Source: Pseudogymnoascus destructans (lineage: Eukaryota > Ascomycota > Leotiomycetes > Thelebolales > Thelebolaceae). Taken from it: DNA of 64,000 nucleotides. Of the stretch, positions 32,729-43,966 are shown piece after piece (position 1 is the stretch's first letter; each line of letters starts with the position of its first letter). The notes under the pieces are model-generated. The model was given only the letters and a program-made list of their open reading frames with translations, made no database searches and was not told where the DNA came from. The position numbers were made by a program, and so were the translations under genes. The DNA is taken from assembly GCF_001641265.1 (NCBI RefSeq), contig NW_020167520.1, forward strand, positions 1,302,001-1,366,000, in the 5' to 3' direction.

Positions 32729-34529
32729 CAGTCAAACCCTTGTTAAGATGATGGCATCCGTAGCAAGCATTTCCATCGTCTTATCGTATATATCGTTATA
32801 TAGAGTAATATTATGTAAGCCACCTATCTAACGTAACCTGCTGCTGTGACTGTGCTCGAATAGCCTCAATGGCTGTTTGCAGCCGCTCTAGTGCCCGTAT
32901 ATGCCCCGTAGTAAGAGCATCCTGGCCTTCAGAATACTCAATCAGTATCTGGAGGGCATCCTGGGCCTCCTTTGCCGTAGGCGCAGGCTGCTCAGGCTGC
33001 TCCTCCTCTTCGTCATCATTTTGAGAGTTCTGATGCCCAAGTTGCCCCTCTATTATCTCCTCAAGTAGTTCTTCATCGGTAGTCTGTCCTTCCACCGCTC
33101 TAGCCTCTTCCACAGGGTTTAGAAAGTTCGAAATAGCCATTGAGTCTGTAATTGATGCTGTAGTTATCACTTGGTTGTAGAGTTCTTGTATTCCAGTAGG
33201 CATCGTTATTGTTGGAAGGCTAATTGGATTTGAAACAAGTGTAGATTTCCGGAAGCAGTTGTATATCGTAGTGTTTGAAACTTCTGTATTCCAAGCACGA
33301 ATAATCCAGCGAAGAGTGAGTCGAAGATTCATAAGTTTCTGTGGATCTTGATTTGAATCGATAGTGTCGATTATAAACCGAAGCCAATGTTGTCGATAAT
33401 AAACTTTAACATTTTGAATAATTCCTTGATCAAGAGGCTGGAAACGACTGGTACTGTTAGCTGGAAGCCAACAAATGCGGATATTAGGGGGAGGAGGGTT
33501 AAGCTCAGCCCCTGTATAGTGTGCTGAAAAGCCGTCCATTGTTAAGAGTATTTGCCGAGTAGTTCCAATATGCTGATAAAAGGCTTGAAGCCATTCGCTC
33601 ATAAGTATTCCAGTCATCCAAGCCTTCTTATTCGCTTTCCATTGTGCCCCCATTGTTGGTATATTGATTCGTTGTAGTGCTCGAGGTGCTTTTGCATGGC
33701 CAATTGCCCAAACAGGGAGTCGGTCTGTTCCAGTAGCGTTGACGCAGAAAACCAGGGAGATCCGAGTCTTATTCTTCTTCACACCAGATTGGAGTTGTGA
33801 TGACAGGCCTCGTGATGGCATCATCTTCCAGAAGAGTCCAGTTTCGTCCATATTGTATATATCCTCTTCTTGAAACTCCCCTGCTATTGTCCGTAGTGCC
33901 CTCATTTCTTCCTCGACGTTTTCCGGAACTGATGCCGCCTCTCCAAACCGCTGTCGTGATTGTATATGATGCCGCTTTTTGAATTTTTCGAGCCAGCCAG
34001 TAGAAAACGATGGGCACTCTTGGCCAGCATATTCTGGCAGTCGTTTCCAGATCTGCTGTGCCTTCTGCTGTAGTATATCGCCAGTTGTAAACCCTCCTTT
34101 TTCTTCAATCCAATTCTGCCACTCCCAAAGGATATTCTCTAGCTTTGGCCACTGGCCTAGTCGACGGCGTTGAATTCCAGTGTCTTGGTTCTTATCAAGG
34201 GCCTCAAAGTTGCTACTTAGTGATTCAGAAATAGTCGACTGGCTTAACTTGTGATGATATTGTCTTTCAAACCATTCGATACACTGCCGCTGAGTTGGCT
34301 TTGGAACTTGTTGGTGGGCCCAGTGTCGAAGGGCACGCCGCTGGTCGACTGTAATCGGCCTTTTCGAGGCATTTTGGGTGTCTAATGGCCACGTTAAGAC
34401 GATGAACAGGTTGGAAAAGACGATGATTGTTGAATCGTATTTTGTATGGTAAAAGTATCGGTCCGTGGAAAAATATCGCACAAAAGAGGTTATCGGCTAA
34501 AAGAGGATCGTCTTGGCGAGGTTTGACTG
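32729..34529 (-). mobile_element. pogo-B, complete pogo/Fot1-like transposon (1801 bp)
   Basis: Both ends start CAGTCAAACC read inward, the inverted repeats continue with similarity for about 25 bp, and TA duplications flank it (32727-32728 and 34530-34531). It sits inside the terminal repeat of pogo-A copy 2: removing it and one TA gives ACGTGCATGTATAACG, as in pogo-A copy 3. Confidence 0.92.
32811..34481 (-). CDS. pogo-B transposase (DDE_1 superfamily), intact
   Basis: 556 codons, uninterrupted. An N-terminal psq-type helix-turn-helix is at about 43-95 (PITVDQRRALRHWAHQQVPK), a CENP-B/Tc5-type HTH at about 105-190 (FSTGWLEKFKKRHHIQSRQR), and the catalytic domain has IYNMDETGLFW at about 210, LLTMDGFSAHY at about 313 and RFQPLDQGIIQNVK at about 350, supplying D, D, D. 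The acidic Gln/Glu-rich tail is typical. The upstream M at 34481 lies in terminal-repeat-proximal DNA, so the true start may be internal, around the basic SKRPITVDQ segment. The protein cuts and pastes the element at TA sites. With intact ends and an open frame this copy could be active. Confidence 0.92.
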   Translation of the reverse strand: MRYFSTDRYFYHTKYDSTIIVFSNLFIVLTWPLDTQNASKRPITVDQRRALRHWAHQQVPKPTQRQCIEWFERQYHHKLSQSTISESLSSNFEALDKNQDTGIQRRRLGQWPKLENILWEWQNWIEEKGGFTTGDILQQKAQQIWKRLPEYAGQECPSFSTGWLEKFKKRHHIQSRQRFGEAASVPENVEEEMRALRTIAGEFQEEDIYNMDETGLFWKMMPSRGLSSQLQSGVKKNKTRISLVFCVNATGTDRLPVWAIGHAKAPRALQRINIPTMGAQWKANKKAWMTGILMSEWLQAFYQHIGTTRQILLTMDGFSAHYTGAELNPPPPNIRICWLPANSTSRFQPLDQGIIQNVKVYYRQHWLRFIIDTIDSNQDPQKLMNLRLTLRWIIRAWNTEVSNTTIYNCFRKSTLVSNPISLPTITMPTGIQELYNQVITTASITDSMAISNFLNPVEEARAVEGQTTDEELLEEIIEGQLGHQNSQNDDEEEEQPEQPAPTAKEAQDALQILIEYSEGQDALTTGHIRALERLQTAIEAIRAQSQQQVTLDRWLT

Positions 34530-35932
34530 TATAACGAAAGTGCCAAACAAGCGAAAGTGCCAAAATATCGCGACTACCCCATAAGAATTGCGATAAATCC
34601 ACCACAACAATATAAATTAATTAAAACTACTCGGAGTCCTCTTCCTCAGACCTGTCTATTACAATCTGACAAGTGCGCGCATTGTGTCCAGTCTCACCAC
34701 ACTTGCCACAGCGACGTGCATGGGTTTCTTCCCTTGGCTTCTGACCACTACTCGCCCTTATTTCTTGCTCTACTTGCTGCACAACGTCCCTCTCGTCCTG
34801 TAGCTCCTGTGCTACCTGTTGACTAAGTGATCCTCCTTGCTGTAGTCGTGTTTTTTTAGCTCTCCGGCACTTGCTTAGCACTTCATTTGCCTGTCGCAGG
34901 TTTTGGTTCTCTGCTTTTAACAATGCTAATTGATGCATTATTTGTGATGCACCCTTTGTAAACTGGTCAACAGCTGCATAGATTGAGGTTGGAGAGCTAT
35001 TTTGATGATGCGCAATTCAGTTTTTAATGAAAGTAGACTGTGATACAGCTTCAGTTGGGTTATTTGGTGTCTGAGAAACCCATGGTTGAGCGGTGTTTGG
35101 GCGAGAGGTTGGAGGTGTTGGCGTCTTAAACCTAAGGTACAAGTGTAGATATTACACTCTCAGGGCTAAATGGAAGAAGCCCAGCACCTCGGAACCCTCC
35201 CTGAATATTGCTTTCTGTCATTGCAATGTTAAATGCAGCATGGAAGGCAGGAAAGAAGTCATCCCTAGTAATGTGAATAATATGAGCCCGCATCATATCT
35301 TCAATTTGCCGACCATAAGCTCTCTTTAATGGGCCAAAACAGCCAACATCAAGTGGTTGGAGTATATGGCAAGAGTGAGCAGGCATACAAAGCGTAATAA
35401 TGTTGTGTTCTTTGCAGTACTCCTCAAACTTGTCTGAGTGGTGGCTCTCATGACCATCAAGGACTAACAAGCGATAACCACCAACACTCCGGGGCTTTGT
35501 GTGCTTCTCAAAATGCTGAATCCAATCCATACCTCTCTCGTTTGTAGTCCAGCCATTTGCAGTAACAGCGATTACCCAATCTGCTGGAAATCCGCTATTC
35601 TCATACCAAGATACAAGGTGGTTTTTACCTGCCACAATGACAAATGGCGGCACTGCCCAACCTTGAGAACTAACGCCTTGGATTACTGTAACCCATTCCC
35701 GATTGCCAGGCTGCACCTTTTTTTGCCTTTGCCCGCCCATCTGAGCTCGTTACTACCGTTGCGCTTGAGATGACGCCCATCATAAACCCAGTCTCATCAA
35801 AGTTGTAGATATCTGCTTCATGGATATGATATTTCGCAATTGTGTTATGCACAAGCTCAAACCAGCCACGAATGACTTCTGGATCTTCGCACTTAGCCCT
35901 CTGGTAGTCGTATTTTCACTGGAAGCACTGAT

Positions 35933-36590
35933 GAGCGGATCGATGCAAGATACGGGTGCAACTATACAAAAGAAAAAGAGAGGACACATCTCGGATCTCG
36001 AAGAAGTGTCCCGCAGTATACGAGAAGCTACAGTGGGAGCTATTAGTGAATCGTTTGAGCAAAACTACAGACACAAAAGGCAAAGAGTCAAGAAGCCGGT
36101 GGTGGTATCATCAGAATCTTCATTCTCATCCTCAGAGGAAGAAAGTGAGAACCGCCTATTACCAGCCGGAGCCAACACAAGAAGCCAGACGTCAAGGAAG
36201 CTGAACGCAATTATCACTTCTGGGTTAATCGGTGCAAGAGACAACACACAGAAAACTGACGCAAAATCCCAAGAATTAGACCATACTATCAGTCTAGAAC
36301 TTGAACCAATTGCAACACCACCGACATCGACATCGACGATGTCAAACTATTACACACCCCCTGCTACGGGGAATGGCACCAGCTTTGTGCCTATCCAAAA
36401 GGACTGCATGCTGAATGGTGACGACAACTACAAGGACTGGTCGAAGAGAATGATCAATGCCCTCCAAATCGAAAGACTCTGGGACCTCGTTGACGGATAT
36501 GAGACTGAGCCAGAGAAGCCGGATCCAAATCAATCTGGTAGGGACTTAGTCGTGTATTTACATCCAGCAAGCTTGCGCTTTAGATGAAGC
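35933..36590 (+). pseudogene. Copia-2 Gag N-terminal part
   Basis: Plus-strand frame with a charged N-terminal region (HISDLEEVSRSIREATVGAI; Ser/Glu-rich SSESSFSSSEEESENR), then Copia Gag start MSNYYTPPATGNGTSFVPIQ and DDNYKDWSKRMINALQIERLW. The frame degenerates after about 36540. The later Gag continues at 37149, with pogo-A copy 3 lying between. Confidence 0.7.
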
Positions 36591-36691
36591 AGAAAAATAG
36601 AGTGTCATCACGCCAGTCCGGGCTCATAACCTGTAGAAATAATAGACTGTGCATTTGGGTGTAAAGAGTTTTTCATTGATGCTAACCACTA

Positions 36692-37148
36692 ACGTGCATG
36701 TATAACGAAAGTGCCAAACAAGCGAAAGTGCCAAAATCATGCGGTGACCAACCCCCCCAACTAAATGTTAAATTCCTCCACAACAAAACATGCGCCATAA
36801 AAATGATGAAAGCAAATTAGTGCTAGCTATCCAAGCTATGAAAAGCGACCCAAATTTGCGCCTTCGAGTTGCAGCTAGGATCTATTCCGTAGACCACCGC
36901 AAGCTACGTCACCATTTACAAGGCGTACCTTCACGACGCGATATCCAAGCCAACTTACGGAAATTAAGTAACCTAGAGGAATTAGTTCTTGTTCAGTATA
37001 TACTTGACTTAGCTGCTAAAGGGTTCCCTCCTCAGTTGTCTATTGTTGAAGATATGGCAAATCGACTACTTGCAACATGCGACGCGCCACGCGTCGGGTC
37101 ACGTTGGGCTTCAAACTTTGTTAAGCGCCATGTAGAGCTCCGGACACC
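36692..37148 (+). pseudogene. pogo-A copy 3: N-terminal half in inverted orientation
   Basis: A TA at 36690-36691 is followed by the pogo-A terminal repeat (ACGTGCATGTATAACG) and an open frame from 36790 encoding the psq-like HTH and CENP-B-type region (SVDHRKLRHHLQGVPSRRDI; DAPRVGSRWASNFVKRHVEL). It ends at GGACAC; the minus-strand half at 35932 begins GCTTCC, and the intact copy 1 reads GGACACGCTTCC. The two halves are therefore one broken element. Confidence 0.85.
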
Positions 37149-39345
37149 CCAACAGCCCTCGCAAAAGCTACAAAAGAATATGATATAGCATACTGATCAT
37201 GGAGGGCAAGAAACTAAATGGCATGCGGCGGCATCAAATCGACACTAAACTATGCGCCAACGACACTTGTCGAAGGCATCACCAATGCAAAAGAGATATG
37301 GGACACCCTCGCTGATAAAATCAGGCCACAGGGGGAAAACACACTGTTATCCCTTATTGCAAGACTTGAGCAGTGTGTCTACGGAGGCGAAGACACTCAG
37401 AATATAAAAACCTATGCTCAAGTCTTCCGCCAGCTCGATGAAGATATTGTTAGAGTGGGAGCCGAATTCAAGCTCCCTGATTACTTCCTGGCACTCAAGT
37501 GGATCCACGGTTTAGGGCCAGAGTTCGACGCTTTCGTGGGAAATCTTTTTCAAAATCACTCTATCTGCAGAAAGGGGCTATCACGGACAGGCGCCCTCCT
37601 TCTAAAGGAGGTTATCACTATGGCTGAAGATTATGAAAAGCTCATGGAAAATCGCAAGACAACTGGCGCAAATGCCCCAGCGGGTTTCTTCACCCACAAA
37701 AGGGGCTACTCTCAAACCAATAAACAATCCTGCTCCATGCACCCAAGAGCAGAGAATCACTCTGACCTCGACTGCTGGCAGCAACACCCTGAGAAGCAAC
37801 CAGAGTGGCTGGAAAGAAAGAGAGCCAACCAACAGGGAAAGAGAAGCAGACCTGGAGCAGCAGCTGCAAATCTAGCTGCAGAAACAGCTTGTCCCCTCGC
37901 TCTCAACCAACCTCCTGTCAATATCCTCTATCCAAGACCTTGGTGGAGGATTCCGAACAGTAAAAGGAGGTTGCAAGCTCACCTACAACGAGAGAGTCCT
38001 AGCCACTGGACTAAAGATCGGTGGGCTTTATAGACTAAACCAGTCTGTTCACAAGCTGCTCAGCAAGAAATGACAATCCCAGACAACATCAGCAGGAATC
38101 ACGTCCTTCTACACAGCCCATATCTCACCGCTCATGCCAATACATACCTGGCACTCCCGTCTTGGACACCTTAGCTATGATGCTATACATCAACTCGCTG
38201 GAATATCACACGGTCTCACATTGGAATCCACAACCCGAGACAAGGAGCGCGAATTCTGTGAACCCTGCACCCTAGGCAAACAGTTCGCTCATAACAATAT
38301 GAGAACCCCTCGCCGCGCCACAGAACGACCCGGGCTGGTCCACATGGATCTTGCAGGTCCTATTACGCCAAAGACAAACGCTGGCAAATCCCTATATCTA
38401 ATGATAACTGATGACCTCACACACTTCTCCTGGATCTATCTCCTTAAGGGCAAGACTAGCGTTGAAGTCCTTGGATACATGAAACACTGGTATAACATCG
38501 TCTGCAACCAGACAAACCTCCGCGTTAAGCATTTCTGAGCTGACGGTGGCGGTGAGTTCGCCACTGGAATATGCCTCATATGGTACCAACAAATGGGCGC
38601 TGAATGGGAACCAACAAGTCCAAATCAGCCAAACCAAAATGGCGTGTCCGAGCGTGGAAATCGGACGATACTTGATAAATCGCGATCTGTGATGACAGAA
38701 GCCAACCTACCAAAGGCGCTACGTGGTGAGGTAACCCGAACGATGGTTTACCTAAAGAATCGTTCACCCACATCGGCTCTCACAGTCACCCCTTTCGAAG
38801 CCTGGTACGGTATCCGCCCAGAACTCTCACATCGGCTCTCACAGTCACCCCTTTCGAAGCCTGGTACGGTATCCGCCCAGAACTCTCACATCTCCGACGC
38901 ATTGGCTGCCCAGCATACAAACTCATTGTCAAATCGCTCTACCCAAAGAAACCCGACAACTGAAGCAGACTCACTCTGCTCATCGGCTACGAAGGTGACA
39001 ACCAATATCTGCTCTGGAATCCCCTTAACGGTACCATAGAGCGTGCGAAAGAAGTGGTCTTTGATGAGACTGTCCATGTGAAGGATCCTTCTCACAGCAT
39101 TCTCCCTACTATGAGCGGAAACTCAATCGCTGCCCCAGCTGCAGAAATGATACTCCCGCTCCAAGCCATCAATCATCTCCCGCAAAACCCAATGCAGCTC
39201 GCCACCTTCCAGGAAGAGCAGCGCCAGCGGGTAGAGGGGGAAAGGGCCCGAGAGGTCCTACCTGCTCACGCTGCAAACCCCTATCACTTTTCTCACTACG
39301 CCGACAGTACCAACCTTCGCTCCTACTGCCTACACAGCTAAACGA
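37149..39345 (+). pseudogene. Copia-2 Gag-Pol remnant (Gag C-terminus to integrase)
   Basis: A Gag block (NYAPTTLVEGITNAKEIWDT) is followed by a region with CSMHPRAENHSDLDCW, GAG-pre-integrase (TWHSRLGHLSYDAIHQLAGI and CEPCTLGKQ), and integrase with MDLAGPIT (first Asp), ADGGGEFATG (second Asp) and NGVSERGNRTI (Glu). A TGA at about 38536 sits where CGA (Arg) is expected, just before ADGGGEF. A 59-bp tandem duplication at 38771-38888 shifts the frame in the integrase C-terminus. Reverse transcriptase is missing; sequence passes into Gypsy-B around 39345-39425. Confidence 0.82.
38771..38888 (+). repeat. 59-bp tandem duplication in Copia-2 integrase
   Basis: Two adjacent near-identical 59-bp units starting CATCGGCTCTCACAGTCACC at 38771 and 38830. 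The unit is not divisible by three, so it breaks the frame. Confidence 0.95.
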
Positions 39346-39379
39346 CAAGACTTCCTGGAACCAGACCCCCTAGACGACA

Positions 39380-41128
39380 CCCACGGTGATACACAGCAGC
39401 TGGCAACACCAAGTGCTGAAGAAAAGGAGCCCATCAACCACCGAAAAGCTAGGCAGAGTGCTCACTGCGCAGAAGCTCAATCGACCACCGCATCAAGATC
39501 CAGCAAAAGAAATGCTCATGAAACTTGGGAAATGCTTCATATGCCGACAAAATGGACATCGAGCTCGAGACTGTCCCCAGAAGCTCAAAGCTCAAGTGAA
39601 TGAGGTATCTACAGCTGAGTCTATCATCAATTCGGAAAACGAATAGCCTCTAGACAAGTCATCACTAGAGGCAGTGCAGCCAGAATTGCAGCTTCTTCCT
39701 CGAGATCCAGTTTTGATCCGGACACCCCTTTCTTAGCTACTTGTAGAATAGGAAAATACAAAGCTATTGTCCATGCATTGATCGATACTGGTGCCACAGG
39801 TGGAAACTTCATTAATGCTGCTGATGCAGAAAGAATATGTGAAATCGAAGGGATAGCCCCAGTCGAACTTGTGAAGCCAAAAATGATCAAGTCCTCTTCA
39901 CTGGAGATTATTGCAACCATTCTATACCAGATCGAGCCCTCGAAACAGAGCCTATATCTAAAAGCGAAAGACAAAGGCCAAAGAAGAAAGCCAAAGAAAT
40001 GCCTCCTCCGGAACCTGCTCCGAAAGTGGAAAAACCAAAACCTTGCACCATAGCAATGATTGGCGCAGCACCATTTCGAATGCTCATGAAGCAAATAGGA
40101 GCTCAAGTCTTTGCTATATCAATGAAGGACATAATCGAGCACAAGAACAAGACCAAAACTGAAGAAATTGACTCTCGACTGATCCTTCCGAAGGAATTTC
40201 ATGAATTTTTGGATGTTTTTTCAAAAATGGCAGCAGACAAGCTACCTCCCCATTGACCTTCAGACCATCATATTGAACTCGAAGGTGATGCAAAGCTGGG
40301 ATATGCAAGCTTTCATTGGATTCTGCAATTTCTATCGAAGGTTCATCCGAAATTACTCCAGCATCATGAGGCCATTGGTGAACCTTACCAGAAAGGATCA
40401 GATATTCGAATGGACTCATGCATGCCAAACTGCATTCGAGCTGTTGAAACAAACAGTCACAGAAGCTCCTGTCTTGAGGCATTTCGATAGACACAAGACA
40501 GCCTATGTCGAAGCAGATTCCTCAGACTTCATCTCATCAGGAGTCTTGTCACAAAAAGATGATCAAGGGGTTCTACATCCAGTGGCATACTTCTCGAAAA
40601 AGCTAGCACCTGCAGAATGCAATTACGAGATATATGACAAGGAATTGCTTGCAATCATCAGATGTTTCGAAGCATGGAGACCAGAACTTGAAGGGACAGA
40701 TTTTCCAGTCCAAGTCTTGTCTGATCACAAAAGCTTGGAATACTTCATGTCCATCAAAGAAGCTAGACCACAAGCAAGTGGGACCTTTTGAAATTCTAGA
40801 GCGAATTGGGCAAGTTGCATATCGGCTCAAACTTCCAAACAGCATGAAGATTCATCCAGTATTTCATGCCAATCTATTAAGACTTGACTCGAATGATGCA
40901 ATCGAAGGGCAGCAACAGGAGCCAGAGCCTCCAGTCATTGTCAATGGCGAAGAGGAGTGGGAAGTGGACGAAATCCTCGACTCAAAAGTTATTCGAAAGA
41001 AGCTTTTCTACAAGGCAGCTTGGAAGAACTATCCACCGGATGAGACATGGTATACTGCAGAGAGCTTTGAAAATTCTCCAGAAGTTACCCAAGCATATCA
41101 CAGAAAATACCCTCAGAAACCAAAATGA
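39380..41128 (+). pseudogene. Gypsy-B chromovirus with two internal deletions
   Basis: Retained order: Gag C-terminus with zinc knuckle CFICRQNGHRARDC (about 39535-39576); protease ALIDTGATGGNFIN (39775); a linker ending EFHEFLDVFSKMAADKLPPH; then a jump to the RT C-terminus and RNase H (GFCNFYRRFIRNYSS, YVEADSSDFISSGVLSQK, YEIYDKELLAIIRCFEAW, VLSDHKSLEYF). A second jump at about 40782 leads to the integrase tail GPFEILERIGQVAYRLKLP and a chromodomain (EWEVDEILDSKVIRKKLFYK through WYTAESFENSPE). The RT palm and the whole integrase core are gone, so it cannot move on its own. The chromodomain class targets heterochromatin marks in characterised chromoviruses. Confidence 0.85.
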
Positions 41129-41205
41129 GAGCTGGAGACAATTGTTTTTTTTTGAAAATGGGATTTCTTGATCAGGAGATCAACTCTGGAGTAGGGGGGG
41201 GGTAG

Positions 41206-41426
41206 TGTTACAATATCAAGTGCGCCTTGCAGCTCGAGTGGGGGTTCAGGGGTGTGGGGAGCTTTCCGGGGTTGGAGCGAAGTTTTCAGTTGTGGAGTGA
41301 ATTCTCAGAACTGGTCTCGCTAAAGAGAATTCACTCCACAATAGCTGTATATAGATCGAGCCACTGCTCGAGTGCTCCTCTTCTCTTTCCTTTCTTCTCT
41401 AGATTGAGTTTAATTCATAATACCCA
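41206..41426 (+). mobile_element. Probable 3' LTR of Gypsy-B
   Basis: A purine tract GGAGTAGGGGGGGGG is followed by TGTTACAATATCAAG at 41206. The block ends near TTCATAATACCCA, and TGGCGCC, a primer-binding-site-like sequence, follows at 41429. The exact right boundary is uncertain because no second copy is in the window. Confidence 0.5.
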
Positions 41427-41429
41427 ACT

Positions 41430-42050
41430 GGCGCCCTATGCCTTGGTGAACCGTGACACCCAAGGAAGGCATCGCTGTACGGCGATGGTTCTCCATTGTT
41501 GCCTTTTTCCGCCCGTTGGGTGGGAAATGATTTGGCTTTTAGTTCTTTGGGTCGGTGTGTAGTCTGGGGACGATGCAGGCCTACTGGTGTAGAGCTTCGG
41601 GATGAGACCGTAGATGCCTTGAGGGAGTTGGTCATTTCCTCCAGCTGTCTCCGGCTTCACTTTTTGGAGAGGGGGATGTTTGAGCTTGAATCTCTTCGGT
41701 GCTTGCACTGGGTTCCGGATATCTTGGGTTCTTGTTCGAGGGAGCCGGCTGGGGCTTTCAGTTTCTGAGCCCCTTGTGCTTTTGTAGGCGTAGGGCAGTC
41801 TTGAGACCAGTGCATGCCCTTGCAGTGCTTGCATGTTGTGCTTGGTAGGTCTCCTCTTTCCCTTGCCAGCTGGACGTCTAGCTCCTGCTGGGCCATTCGT
41901 TCTTCTTTGGTGGCTTTCTTGAGAGCTTTGCGACGGGTCTGCTCGCTAAGTCTTTTATCATGGTCTGCTGCATCGAGTTCGAATCCCCCAGGTTGGTTGA
42001 TGTTTGGTCGATTCAGCATAAATTTGGGTAGAGGTTCTCTAGGTGATGTG
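41430..42050 (-). pseudogene. Retroelement Gag-like fragment with zinc knuckle
   Basis: The minus-strand frame 41657-42019 encodes a charged helical segment (DHDKRLSEQTRRKALKKATK) and a knuckle CKHCKGMHWSQDC (C-x2-C-x3-H-x4-C). A second frame continues downstream, implying a frameshift. The element class is not resolved. Confidence 0.45.
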
Positions 42051-42826
42051 TTAGAGTCCTGTATTTCTGTTTGCTCTCAGTCTATATCTATCTCGTCCTT
42101 GGTAGCAGATGAGTATATGAGTATAGGGGGCTGAAGGGTCTTACTACTTCGTGGAGGTTGTTTTCTACTGCCTGGTTGGCCCTCAGAGGACTGTCCACCA
42201 ATGGTTTCAGGTGACAAGTTTCCACGTAACGATAACACTGCTTTTGCTTAGGAACAGACATCAAGGAATATAATTGATTGAGTGGTGTCTGTAGTAAAGT
42301 GTATTTTTGATTGGGATTTTGGGGATGTTCGCTCCTATACTAGTAGCAGGTCCACCTGTCCTTAGTGTGTATCACTCTCTCCTCGGTCAGAGTTTTCCTC
42401 AACAATTATCACGTGCTCTCAACCAGGGTAAAGAATTTTCATCAGGATTGAGGAGCTTTTGCTGCCCAGGTGGCGATGCCGTCAGTGAGGCTGGTGTTAC
42501 CATTTGGGCGGCGAAAATGTGATAATTTCATGGTAGGTTGTGATAGCGGACAGGTAATGCCGCCATGTGGTTGGCCTGTCATACACCCAGTTCTGGCAAG
42601 AGGATCTCTGTGAAGGTATTGAGTTGTTTCGTTTCAGCTTCATAGGATACTCTCCAGATCAGCTTACTTGTCCCACTGGATTTCTGCATAGAGGCACTCA
42701 ATGTAAATCTTGAATATGAAGCCCTGGTCACCACAGCGCTTCATATCCCAAGGGATCGCTCCCTCTGCAATATGTAGGCTATAAGAACCACTACATAGTA
42801 ATTTAAACGTACATAAATTAATCATT
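42051..42826. other. No supported gene
   Basis: Probably residual mobile DNA; nothing recognisable was found on either strand. GTGATAATTTCAT at about 42520 also occurs at the 3' coding end of pogo-C copies, hinting at a further decayed fragment. Confidence 0.4.
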
Positions 42827-43030
42827 GTAAGAAATTATCACTTCATCACTCCCACGCTCTCTCCCACACTCACTCCCACGCTCACTCCCGCTCTCACTCT
42901 CGCACTCACTCTTAGCAGCTTCTAGGTCCCGAATTGGGTCCCGATCCTCTAGAGGAATTGGGTTGCTAGCTCGAAGAAGAGTTTTTACCCTCTTTTTCTA
43001 GAGGCGCTCTGCCCTCCGGGCCTCAACCAA
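42827..43030 (-). pseudogene. Second pogo-C 3' end fragment
   Basis: Minus-strand translation gives a Ser/Glu/Gly-rich tail ending SDEVIIS, closely matching the pogo-C tail ending SEEVIIS at about 48060 on the plus strand. The DNA is a CACTCCCACGCT-type microsatellite. Only the coding end remains before hAT-2 sequence starts. Confidence 0.55.
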
Positions 43031-43049
43031 GCACATACTGCACAAGGTG

Positions 43050-43966
43050 GATGGATATCTTTAACAACTAATACTTGGTCTACATGCAACTATTCCAAAT
43101 ACGCTGTAGTAACAGCACATTAGGTCTCTAAACAGTTACAATGTACAGTCTTAGATGTTATTAAGATACAAGAGCCAATCCATTCTAGTGAATAACTTAC
43201 AGGGCAGTTAATAGCTGTTACAGACAACTATGGTATTACTCCTGTAGTTTTTACTATCACTCGTGATAATGCTTCTGCAAACACTACCATGCTCTTAGAA
43301 TATGAGAACTTAGCATGCAAGAACGAAACTACATTACAGCAAACCATAGGCATATACAGCAATCAGTATGACGGATCATATTATATGCTTCAAGCATTTA
43401 GATTACAAGGTCTAATAACAGCTCTCTTTGCATCTTAACAGCTTGATTTAAGTATGAAAGATATAGCTTTAACAGCAAAAGATTAGGAAATCATGAAGGC
43501 GTTATTAGATTTTTTCTATATCTTTATATGCCTAACAGAGAAGCTACGAGGCTCTTCTTATCCTACTTTAAATTATGCTGTTATATATTATATGAGAATG
43601 ACGCAAAAGCTTAAAGTCTTTAAAGCTGGATATATAGAGAATAGCACAATATACAATGCTTATTTAGCAGCATTAAAAAAGCTTAATGAGTATTATACAC
43701 TTGAAACAAATCAACAGCAGAGTCATTCAACTATCGTTATAATATGCGACCTACATTATAACTTTAACGGATTTGATATTATCTGGCTAAAAAGCATTCA
43801 AGACATGCGAAAAAGGCAGGCAAAAGCACAATGGCAAGACTGTTACTATAAATATTGAGGCAAGTCATTAGACATCCAAGCAGCAAAGGTTATGGAAAGT
43901 ATCTAAGATGAGGAATTAGAAGATGAGAATTCTAAGAAGACAGAGTCTGATTCTATGGATGAGCTA
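43050..43966 (+). pseudogene. hAT-2 transposase, 5' part, with Trp-to-TAG changes
   Basis: hAT transposase catalytic region: ISLTTNTWSTCNYSKYAVVT, then a block reading VFTITRDNASANTTMLLEYE, LRLQGLITALFAS-like, MKALLDFFYIF and the open frame 43493-43858 (MRMTQQ-like YYMRMTQKLKVFKAGYIENS). Most internal stops are TAG at positions where Trp is expected (for example KD-stop-EIMKALLDFF), consistent with G-to-A repeat-induced mutation. The frame continues to GAGCTA at 43961-43966, where pogo-C is inserted at TA. It resumes at 50442. Confidence 0.85.

Larger units (their letters stand above)
32718..35932 (-). pseudogene. pogo-A copy 2: C-terminal half, split by pogo-B
   Basis: The left end follows TA (32716-32717) with ACGTGCATG; the element is interrupted by pogo-B and resumes at 34532 with TAACGAAAGTGCCAAACAAG. 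Minus-strand coding blocks: tail with intact zinc knuckle RCGKCGETGHNARTC (34627-34938), DDE region (35132-35740) with LLVLDGHESHH and LQPLDVGCF, and YNFDETGFMMG (35670-35852) after a frameshift in a T-run near 35720. It ends abruptly at 35932 inside the DNA-binding region; the missing N-terminal half lies in opposite orientation at 36692-37148. Confidence 0.85.

Noticed and set aside
41429..41445. TGGCGCC as primer-binding site of a downstream plus-strand retroelement
   Set aside because: Coding remnants immediately downstream are on the minus strand, so no matching element follows.
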